From Haliotis asinina (taxonomy: Eukaryota > Mollusca > Gastropoda > Lepetellida > Haliotidae): a stretch of DNA of 64,000 bases. The translations under genes were made by a program, and so were the position numbers. Shown in pieces: positions 37,001 to 45,282 of this stretch. The stretch lies in the NCBI RefSeq assembly GCF_037392515.1, contig NC_090295.1, forward strand, positions 13,845,001-13,909,000, written 5' to 3'. The notes under the pieces are model-generated. The model was not told where the DNA came from. It worked only from the letters and a program-made list of their open reading frames with translations, and did no database searches. Each line of letters begins with the position of its first letter. Within the stretch, counting starts at the first letter, position 1.

Positions 37001-37963
37001 TTCAATGGAAAAACTCTTATGTTTCAGTCATTTATTTCAAGTGGAATTATTTGCATCAAGCATATTTGTTTTGAAGTTATTCCAAAATTCATGTCTGGAC
37101 ACATTATTGTTAATATAATCCATGACACCTTACCTGAGATGGATGTAAGTACCATACAACAATGTTATGCCATTATTTTATTAGCGCTTCCGTCAGAGTG
37201 GAAAAAGATCATTTTGTCAGAGGTTGCCACTAACTCCCCATCAAGAGACATAACATGCACTGTTCAAAACCAGGATCTGTCTGTTGATTTATTCACAACA
37301 AAATTTTGTTATGAAGTTCTCAGGAAAAAACATTTCAAGGAACCAGTAGCTATCGCTTGGTGGAATCAGCTTGCGCTGGATATTAATTGGAAAGATATTT
37401 GGATGAATGTATGGGAAAAAGATAAATCAACAGACTCCATACAGTTAGATTTTAAAATTGCACATAATATTGTTTTCACATATGATAAACTTCTAAAAAT
37501 TGGACTGTCAAACACTGATGTTTGTCCAGTGTGTCACATACAAACAGAAGACATTTTACATCTGTTCGTCTTCTGCAAGGAGTTATCGCCCTTGCAAGAC
37601 CTCATCATTGAAATGTTGACAGATGTGTGCCAGGACACAGGCTTTAGTTTTGGACAGTTATCTATCTGGTTATTGTTTGGGTTCTTACCGGAAAAGAAGT
37701 TGTCGTCTAAAGCATTCATGGACATTGTATTCTCAATTTATCGTCTAGCTGTATTTAAAAGGAGGGTGATATTGAGCCAAAACATGATTTCATTTCACAT
37801 GAAGGCATTTTTCAAATCATTGATAAGACGTCATTTTAGCCTGTTGTTCTTTAAATATTCCAAAGCAAATCAATCACACATTTTCATTCAAAAATATGTC
37901 ATGAGCAATACATTCATATCGTTGGATGGAAATGAGATTGTTCTACACTCACCGTTAGATTAG
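34082..37963 (+). CDS. LINE ORF2: AP-like endonuclease and reverse transcriptase
   Basis: A 1,293-aa polyprotein that nicks the target DNA and copies LINE RNA onto it (target-primed reverse transcription). Endonuclease, about residues 14-245: WNVNGLR (19-25), LQETFW with Glu49, YAPN (121-124), GDFNE with Asp150/Asn152, SRIDLI with Asp215, and SDH (238-240) containing the catalytic His. Reverse transcriptase, about 450-760: KSPGPDG (475-481), YRPISL (536-541), motif A KIDQEKAFD with Asp605, RQGDP (663-667), and the active-site box HADD (706-709) where YADD is usual. A thumb-like region follows, with WLRRQLTLQGR and FLWHNKPAK segments typical of L1/Tx1. The C-terminus has C1148-x2-C1151-x8-H1160-x4-C1165, the CCHC motif of L1-type ORF2. 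The catalytic residues I can identify are present. The alternative Met13 would still leave the endonuclease whole. Confidence 0.95.
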   Translation: MLPSKHLFLFSAMVTVWSWNVNGLRDIAKMQNVFALIRNSQVNIAFLQETFWSDEYIEKYKHLWPGTILYSNAENNRRGVAILVSDGFEQNVKLLRKDEEGRLIKASLAIEDRSVALLNVYAPNESKERIDFFKNLTTWIEKEHIICAGDFNEILNPLLDKGINNISFNIQSSNVLNDFLSDNSLVDIWRYKNYDKKEFTRIQSVLGSMKQSRIDLIIVSRDLITSAVNSYIRYSSVSDHSIVALRLDFSSVERGPGVWIFNNQLLEDFTFYLRIIALIEEAKQCPLLKTDPLIWWDNLKYKFKTFSRLYASKKNREAKADYYKIQNKLRIEYHKISSIPGYKSTDLRLLESELEVYENNKCKGAILRSKAQCTLESDRNTTYFLNLEKSKQQANSIKSLYKEDGTIARNTEDILDTAQQFYSSLFTAEQCDFVKQQSLIDNIGKKLSEEEKQSCDVPISQSELTKALKGMKKNKSPGPDGLTVEFYLKFWNILCPFFLEVVDGIYKEQNLSRSMKKSIISLFYKKKGDKRDIKCYRPISLINVDSKLISRVLSLRLRNVMASVVSPEQSCCIPGRDIASNLHSVRDVIDVVSNHNDDSYLIKIDQEKAFDRVSHQYLFQILRKFNFGDFFISWIKILYTDIKSSVKYNGHLTPYFTLTRGVRQGDPMSSMLYVLVSEPLNLIIKNNPDIHGINISNDINSLIYQHADDTTVTVSDVNSVLETFSTVNFYCEATGAKINIEKSEILLLGKTRFRDFSINIPVKVKRDCIEVLGIYFGIDKAMCETLNWRKKMDKIQALLNSWLRRQLTLQGRAIVINILMSSRLWYMFTVLPVPYWVENKFTQMFRDFLWHNKPAKIAHGTCIGVCLDGGLNIPDLRLKKYALRLKLLRAYVNCQLSCIWKQTFVYFMSHLLKMNLGIDALSLEYDKAYLQNISPFYAELLAAWNELNEGKRPLLKKVDDIMNQPIFKNPLITFNGKTLMFQSFISSGIICIKHICFEVIPKFMSGHIIVNIIHDTLPEMDVSTIQQCYAIILLALPSEWKKIILSEVATNSPSRDITCTVQNQDLSVDLFTTKFCYEVLRKKHFKEPVAIAWWNQLALDINWKDIWMNVWEKDKSTDSIQLDFKIAHNIVFTYDKLLKIGLSNTDVCPVCHIQTEDILHLFVFCKELSPLQDLIIEMLTDVCQDTGFSFGQLSIWLLFGFLPEKKLSSKAFMDIVFSIYRLAVFKRRVILSQNMISFHMKAFFKSLIRRHFSLLFFKYSKANQSHIFIQKYVMSNTFISLDGNEIVLHSPLD

Positions 37964-38224
37964 AATATTACATAATGCTTTATAAATACTGGGGTACTCA
38001 GATTAGCTACATTAAATATATTATACATTTATTCGTGTATATTTCTTCATTGTAACCTATAAAAAACTTCTGAACATTTCCATGAAAATATACTTCCTCT
38101 CTTTTCAATTGAAATGTTAGGCACTGCCACCACAAATCTGTGATACATATTTTATTTATGAGGTGGTAGTGTAAGCACTGTCTGCGACTGTAATTCTACA
38201 ATTTTGTGAATAAATATTTCAATG
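37964..38224 (+). other. LINE 3' UTR with stem-loop
   Basis: An AT-rich, non-coding 261 bp. CACTGCCACC (38122-38131) can pair with GGTGGTAGTG (38162-38171) over 10 bp with one G:U, around a 30-nt loop. In several LINEs the reverse transcriptase recognises a 3' UTR stem-loop; that role here is inference. Confidence 0.7.
38209..38214 (+). promoter_or_regulatory. Polyadenylation signal AATAAA of the LINE
   Basis: AATAAA lies 11 bases before the A-rich tail begins (38225), the expected position for cleavage and polyadenylation of a Pol II LINE transcript. Confidence 0.85.
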
Positions 38225-38250
38225 AAAAAAAAAGAAAAAAAGAAAAAAAA
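38225..38250 (+). repeat. A-rich LINE tail
   Basis: 26 nt as A9-G-A7-G-A8, directly abutting the right target-site duplication. The evenly spaced Gs may be post-insertion changes or an untemplated tail repeat. Confidence 0.9.
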
Positions 38251-38263
38251 GCGCGCTGGACTT
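38251..38263 (+). repeat. Target-site duplication, right copy
   Basis: Identical to 32602-32614. It corresponds to tRNA nucleotides 22-34. Confidence 0.95.
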
Positions 38264-38302
38264 CTAATCCAGAGGCCGTGGGTTCGAATCCCATCAGGGA
38301 TG
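38251..38302 (+). pseudogene. 3' fragment of the tRNA-Arg(UCU) split by the LINE
   Basis: Nucleotides 22-73 of the tRNA: part of the D arm, the whole anticodon arm with TCT, the variable loop, the T arm with a good B box, and the acceptor 3' strand. It has C65 to T, as in many left-array copies. It lacks the A box and the acceptor 5' strand, so it should be inactive. Confidence 0.95.
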
Positions 38303-38554
38303 CAGCAACGTTTTTAGCACTTTATTTTGGAAACGGATTTTTTGACCAAATGCCTTCACTCTACGTTTTAATGACCATCCTATTTATATCATCACTTAAA
38401 CTGACAAATGAGGGTCCCCTGCCATTTCCTCCTACGGCCTTTACCTACTTTGTGGTATAATATCACTATCCACAAGTGTTTTGGTGTTCGCTATGAGTGA
38501 CAGGAATATATGGCATGGTAGAACGTTTCATCAAAATGTCCTGGTCGTTGGTAG

Positions 38555-38627
38555 GTCCCTGTAGCGCATGGGATAGCGCGCTGGACTTCTAATCCAGAGG
38601 CCGTGGGTTCGAATCCCACCAGGGATG
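38555..38627 (+). tRNA. tRNA-Arg-TCT: tRNA-Arg(UCU), first complete copy right of the LINE
   Basis: Complete gene with G15 to T in the D loop (GCGCATGGG), a change also found at 55778 and 61628. Other features are consensus. Confidence 0.95.
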
Positions 38628-38879
38628 CAGCAACGTTTTTAGCACTTTATTTTGGAAACGGATTTTTTGACCAAATGCCTTCACTTTGTGTTTTAATGAC
38701 CATCCTCTTTATGTCATCACTGACACTGACAAATGATGGTCCCCTGCCATTTCCTCCTACGGCCTTTACCTACTTTGTGGTATAATATCACTATCCACAA
38801 GTGTTTTGGTGTTCGCTATGAGTGACAGGAATATATGTCATGGTAGAACGTTTCATCAAAATGTCCTGGTCGTTGGTAG

Positions 38880-38952
38880 GTCCCTGTAGCGCAGGGGATA
38901 GCGCGCTGGACGTCTAATCCAGAGGCCGTGGGTTCGAATCCCACCAGGGATG
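38880..38952 (+). pseudogene. tRNA-Arg(UCU) with U33 lost
   Basis: The anticodon loop reads CGTCTAA. The invariant U33, which makes the anticodon U-turn, is G (position 38912). The rest is consensus, so it may still be transcribed, but it should decode poorly or not at all. Confidence 0.6.
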
Positions 38953-39202
38953 CAGCAACGTTTTTAGCACTTTATTTTGGAAACGGATTTTTTGACCAAA
39001 TGCCTTCACTTTACGTTTTAATGACCATCCTATTTATATCATCACTTAAACTGACAAATGAGGGTCCCCTGCCATTTCCTCCTACGGCTTTTACCTACTT
39101 TGTGGTATAATATCACTATCCACAAGTGTTTTGGTGTTCGCTGAGTGAAAGGAATATATGTCATGGTAGAACTTTTCATCAAAATGTCCTGGTCGTTGGT
39201 AG

Positions 39203-39275
39203 GTCCCTGTAGCGCAGGGGATAGCGCGCTGGACTTCTAATCCAGACACAGTGGGTTCGAATCCCACCAGGGATG
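39203..39275 (+). tRNA. tRNA-Arg(UCU) with ACACA variable loop
   Basis: Variable-loop nucleotides 44-48 are ACACA instead of AGGCC, so the usual 15-48 tertiary pair is altered. The same version is at 41153, 41803, 43753, 44403, 47003 and 51228, all right of the LINE. Stems and anticodon are normal. Confidence 0.8.
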
Positions 39276-40082
39276 CAGCAACGTTTTTAGCACTTTATTT
39301 TGGAAACGGATTTTTTGACCAAATGCCTTCACTTTACGTTTTAATGACCATCCTATTTATATCATCACTTAAACTGACAAATGAGGGTCCCCTGCCATTT
39401 CCTCCTACGGCCTTTACCTACTTTGTGGTATAATATCACTATCCACAAGTGTTTTGGTGTTCGCTATGAGTGACAGGAATATATGGCATGGTAGAACGTT
39501 TCATCAAAATGTCCTGGTCGTTGGTAGGTCCCTGTAGCGCAGGGGATAGCGCGCTGGACTTCTAATCCAGAGGCCGTGGGTTCGAATCCCACCAGGGATG
39601 CAGCAACGTTTTTAGCACTTTATTTTGGAAACGGATTTTTTGACCAAATGCCTTCACTTTGTGTTTTAATGACCATCCTCTTTATGTCATCACTGACACT
39701 GACAAATGATGGTCCCCTGCCATTTCCTCCTACGGCCTTTACCTACTTTGTGGTATAATATCACTATCCACAAGTGTTTTGGTGTTCGCTATGAGTGACA
39801 GGAATATATGGCATGGTAGAACGTTTCATCAAAATGTCCTGGTCGTTGGTAGGTCCCTGTAGCGCAGGGGATAGCGCGCTGGACTTCTAATCCAGAGGCC
39901 GTGGGTTCGAATCCCACCAGGGATGCAGCAACGTTTTTAGCACTTTATTTTGGAAACGGATTTTTTGACCAAATGCCTTCACTTTACGTTTTAATGACCA
40001 TCCTATTTATATCATCACTTCAACTGACAAATGAGGGTCCCCTGCCATTTCCTCCTACGGCCTTTACCTACTTTGTGGTATA

Positions 40083-43000
40083 ATATCACTATCCACAAGT
40101 GTTTTGGTGTTCGCTATGAGTGAAAGGAATATATGGCATGGTAGAACTTTTCATCAAAATGTCTTGGTCGTTGGTAGGTCCCTGTAGCGCAGGGGATAGC
40201 GCGCTGGACTTCTAATCCAGAGGCCGTGGGTTCGAATCCCACCAGGGATGCAGCAACGTTTTTAGCACTTTATTTTGGAAACGGATTTTTTGACCAAATG
40301 CCTTCACTTTGTGTTTTAATGACCATCTTCTTTATGTCATCACTGACACTGACAAATGATGGTCCCCTGCCATTTCCTCCTACGGCCTTTACCTACTTTG
40401 TGGTATAATATCACTATCCACAAGTGTTTTGGTGTTCGCCATCAGTGACAGGAATATATGTCATGGTAGAACTTTTCATCAAAATGTCCTGGTCGTTGGT
40501 AGGTCCCTGTAGCGCAGGGGATAGCGCGCTGGACTTCTAATCCAGAGGCCGTGGGTTCGAATCCCACCAGGGATGCAGCAACGTTTTTAGCACTTTATTT
40601 TGGAAACGGATTTTTTGACCAAATGCCTTCACTTTGTGTTTTAATTACCATCCTCTTTATGTCATCACTGACACTGACAAATGATGGTCCCCTGCCATTT
40701 CCTCCTACGGCCTTTACCTACTTTGTGGTATAATATCACTATCCACAAGTGTTTTGGTGTTCGCTATGAGTGACAGGAATATATGGCATGGTAGAACGTT
40801 TCATCAAAATGTCCTGGTCGTTGGTAGGTCCCTGTAGCGCAGGGGATAGCGCGCTGGACTTCTAATCCAGAGGCCGTGGGTTCGAATCCCACCAGGGATG
40901 CAGCAACGTTTTTAGCACTTTATTTTGGAAACGGATTTTTTGATCAAATGCCTTCACTTTACGTTTTAATGACCATCCTATTTATATCATCACTTAAACT
41001 GACAAATGAGGGTCCCCTGCCATTTCCTCCTACGGCCTTTACCTACTTTGTGGTATAATATCACTATCCACAAGTGTTTTGGTGTTCGCTATGAGTGACA
41101 GGAATATATGGCATGGTAGAACGTTTCATCAAAATGTCCTGGTCGTTGGTAGGTCCCTGTAGCGCAGGGAATAGCGCGCTGGACTTCTAATCCAGACACA
41201 GTGGGTTCGAATCCCACCAGGGATGCAGCAACGTTTCTAGCACTTTATTTTGGAAACGGATTTTTTGACCAAATGCCTTCACTTTGTGTTTTAATGACCA
41301 TCCTCTTTATGTCATCACTGACACTGACAAATGATGGTCCCCTGCCATTTCCTCCTACGGCCTTTACCTACTTTGTGGTATAATATCACTATCCACAAGT
41401 GTTTTGGTGTTCGCTATGAGTGACAGGAATATATGGCATGGTAGAACGTTTCATCAAAATGTCCTGGTCGTTGGTAGGTCCCTGTAGCGCAGGGGATAGC
41501 GCGCTGGACTTCTAATCCAGAGGCCGTGGGTTCGAATCCCACCAGGGATGCACCAACGTTTTTAGCACTTTATTTTGGAAACGGATTTTTTGACCAAATG
41601 CCTTCACTTTACGTTTTAATGACCATCCTATTTATATCATCACTTAAACTGACAAATGAGGGTCCCCTGCCATTTCCTCCTACGGCTTTTACCTACTTTG
41701 TGGTATAATATCACTATCCACAAGTGTTTTGGTGTTCGCTATGAGTGAAAGGAATATATGTCATGGTAGAACTTTTCATCAAAATGTCCTGGTCGTTGGT
41801 AGGTCCCTGTAGCGCAGGGGATAGCGCGCTGGACTTCTAATCCAGACACAGTGGGTTCGAATCCCACCAGGGATGCAGCAACGTTTTTAGCACTTTATTT
41901 TGGAAACGGATTTTTTGACCAAATGCCTTCACTTTACGTTTTAATGACCATCCTATTTATATCATCACTTAAACTGACAAATGAGGGTCCCCTGCCATTT
42001 CCTCCTACGGCCTTTACCTACTTTGTGGTATAATATCACTATCCACAAGTGTTTTGGTGTTCGCTATGAGTGACAGGAATATATGGCATGGTAGAACGTT
42101 TCATCAAAATGTCCTGGTCGTTGGTAGGTCCCTGTAGCGCAGGGGATAGCGCGCTGGACTTCTAATCCAGAGGCCGTGGGTTCGAATCCCACCAGGGATG
42201 CAGCAACGTTTTTAGCACTTTATTTTGGAAACGGATTTTTTGACCAAATGCCTTCACTTTGTGTTTTAATGACCATCCTCTTTATGTCATCACTGACACT
42301 GACAAATGATGGTCCCCTGCCATTTCCTCCTACGGCCTTTACCTACTTTGTGGTATAATATCACTATCCACAAGTGTTTTGGTGTTCGCTATGAGTGACA
42401 GGAATATATGGCATGGTAGAACGTTTCATCAAAATGTCCTGGTCGTTGGTAGGTCCCTGTAGCGCAGGGGATAGCGCGCTGGACTTCTAATCCAGAGGCC
42501 GTGGGTTCGAATCCCACCAGGGATGCAGCAACGTTTTTAGCACTTTATTTTGGAAACGGATTTTTTGACCAAATGCCTTCACTTTACGTTTTAATGACCA
42601 TCCTATTTATATCATCACTTAAACTGACAAATGAGGGTCCCCTGCCATTTCCTCCTACGGCCTTTACCTACTTTGTGGTATAATATCACTATCCACAAGT
42701 GTTTTGGTGTTCGCTATGAGTGAAAGGAATATATGGCATGGTAGAACTTTTCATCAAAATGTCTTGGTCGTTGGTAGGTCCCTGTAGCGCAGGGGATAGC
42801 GCGCTGGACTTCTAATCCAGAGGCCGTGGGTTCGAATCCCACCAGGGATGCAGCAACGTTTTTAGCACTTTATTTTGGAAACGGATTTTTTGACCAAATG
42901 CCTTCACTTTGTGTTTTAATGACCATCTTCTTTATGTCATCACTGACACTGACAAATGATGGTCCCCTGCCATTTCCTCCTACGGCCTTTACCTACTTTG

Positions 43001-45282
43001 TGGTATAATATCACTATCCACAAGTGTTTTGGTGTTCGCCATCAGTGACAGGAATATATGTCATGGTAGAACTTTTCATCAAAATGTCCTGGTCGTTGGT
43101 AGGTCCCTGTAGCGCAGGGGATAGCGCGCTGGACTTCTAATCCAGAGGCCGTGGGTTCGAATCCCACCAGGGATGCAGCAACGTTTTTAGCACTTTATTT
43201 TGGAAACGGATTTTTTGACCAAATGCCTTCACTTTGTGTTTTAATTACCATCCTCTTTATGTCATCACTGACACTGACAAATGATGGTCCCCTGCCATTT
43301 CCTCCTACGGCCTTTACCTACTTTGTGGTATAATATCACTATCCACAAGTGTTTTGGTGTTCGCTATGAGTGACAGGAATATATGGCATGGTAGAACGTT
43401 TCATCAAAATGTCCTGGTCGTTGGTAGGTCCCTGTAGCGCAGGGGATAGCGCGCTGGACTTCTAATCCAGAGGCCGTGGGTTCGAATCCCACCAGGGATG
43501 CAGCAACGTTTTTAGCACTTTATTTTGGAAACGGATTTTTTGATCAAATGCCTTCACTTTACGTTTTAATGACCATCCTATTTATATCATCACTTAAACT
43601 GACAAATGAGGGTCCCCTGCCATTTCCTCCTACGGCCTTTACCTACTTTGTGGTATAATATCACTATCCACAAGTGTTTTGGTGTTCGCTATGAGTGACA
43701 GGAATATATGGCATGGTAGAACGTTTCATCAAAATGTCCTGGTCGTTGGTAGGTCCCTGTAGCGCAGGGAATAGCGCGCTGGACTTCTAATCCAGACACA
43801 GTGGGTTCGAATCCCACCAGGGATGCAGCAACGTTTCTAGCACTTTATTTTGGAAACGGATTTTTTGACCAAATGCCTTCACTTTGTGTTTTAATGACCA
43901 TCCTCTTTATGTCATCACTGACACTGACAAATGATGGTCCCCTGCCATTTCCTCCTACGGCCTTTACCTACTTTGTGGTATAATATCACTATCCACAAGT
44001 GTTTTGGTGTTCGCTATGAGTGACAGGAATATATGGCATGGTAGAACGTTTCATCAAAATGTCCTGGTCGTTGGTAGGTCCCTGTAGCGCAGGGGATAGC
44101 GCGCTGGACTTCTAATCCAGAGGCCGTGGGTTCGAATCCCACCAGGGATGCACCAACGTTTTTAGCACTTTATTTTGGAAACGGATTTTTTGACCAAATG
44201 CCTTCACTTTACGTTTTAATGACCATCCTATTTATATCATCACTTAAACTGACAAATGAGGGTCCCCTGCCATTTCCTCCTACGGCTTTTACCTACTTTG
44301 TGGTATAATATCACTATCCACAAGTGTTTTGGTGTTCGCTATGAGTGAAAGGAATATATGTCATGGTAGAACTTTTCATCAAAATGTCCTGGTCGTTGGT
44401 AGGTCCCTGTAGCGCAGGGGATAGCGCGCTGGACTTCTAATCCAGACACAGTGGGTTCGAATCCCACCAGGGATGCAGCAACGTTTTTAGCACTTTATTT
44501 TGGAAACGGATTTTTTGACCAAATGCCTTCACTTTACGTTTTAATGACCATCCTATTTATATCATCACTTAAACTGACAAATGAGGGTCCCCTGCCATTT
44601 CCTCCTACGGCCTTTACCTACTTTGTGGTATAATATCACTATCCACAAGTGTTTTGGTGTTCGCTATGAGTGACAGGAATATATGGCATGGTAGAACGTT
44701 TCATCAAAATGTCCTGGTCGTTGGTAGGTCCCTGTAGCGCAGGGGATAGCGCGCTGGACTTCTAATCCAGAGGCCGTGGGTTCGAATCCCACCAGGGATG
44801 CAGCAACGTTTTTAGCACTTTATTTTGGAAACGGATTTTTTTACCAAATGCCTTCACTTTGTGTTTTAATGACCATCCTCTTTATGTCATCACTGACACT
44901 GACAAATGATGGTCCCCTGCCATTTCCTCCTACGGCCTTTACCTACTTTGTGGTATAATATCACTATCCACAAGTGTTTTGGTGTTCGCTATGAGTGACA
45001 GGAATATATGGCATGGTAGAACGTTTCATCAAAATGTCCTGGTCGTTGGTAGGTCCCTGTAGCGCAGGGGATAGCGCGCTGGACTTCTAATCCAGAGGCC
45101 GTGGGTTCGAATCCCACCAGGGATGCACCAACGTTTTTAGCACTTTATTTTGGAAACGGATTTTTTGACCAAATGCCTTCACTTTACGTTTTAATGACCA
45201 TCCTATTTATATCATCACTTAAACTGACAAATGAGGGTCCCCTGCCATTTCCTCCTACGGCCTTTACCTACTTTGTGGTATA
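40083..45282 (+). repeat. Two copies of an eight-unit (2,600-bp) higher-order repeat
   Basis: Rare markers recur at exactly +2,600 bp: CCATCTTCTTT (40328 and 42928), CGCCATCAGTG (40439 and 43039), TTAATTACC, TGATCAAATG, ACACA with G18A (41153 and 43753), CACCAACG, and ACACA (41803 and 44403). Agreement runs from about 40,080 to 42,200 against 42,680 to 44,800. A partly matching third set lies 7,475 bp further, at about 50,160-51,800. Confidence 0.85.
41153..41225 (+). tRNA. tRNA-Arg(UCU), ACACA variable loop + G18A
   Basis: Combines the ACACA loop with G18 to A and a TTTCT first terminator. The whole combination recurs at 43753 and 51228. Confidence 0.8.

Larger units (their letters stand above)
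32615..38250 (+). mobile_element. Non-LTR retrotransposon (LINE), Tx1/L1-like, inserted in a tRNA-Arg anticodon
   Basis: A 5,636-bp element in the same orientation as the tRNAs. In order: a 224-bp leader, ORF1 with zinc knuckles (32839-33588), a small charged ORF overlapping it (33582-34082), ORF2 with endonuclease and reverse transcriptase (34082-37963), a 3' UTR with a stem-loop and AATAAA, and an A-rich tail. Perfect 13-bp duplications flank it. ORF2 is open from end to end, so the insert looks young and near full length. Base composition is visibly more AT-rich than the array. Domain order and ORF2 motifs suit the Tx1 group of the L1 superclade, which by recall includes families specific for 5S rRNA and U2 snRNA genes. 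Clade placement needs a phylogeny. Confidence 0.95.

Noticed and set aside
32615-38250. LTR retrotransposon or retrovirus
   Set aside because: No terminal repeats, protease, integrase or RNase H order. It has an AP-like endonuclease, a poly-A tail and a short target duplication, as LINEs do.
38206-38460. 84-codon frame across the LINE tail and tRNA fragment
   Set aside because: Starts in the LINE 3' UTR, runs through the poly-A tail as lysines and into the repeated spurious frame; a junction artefact.
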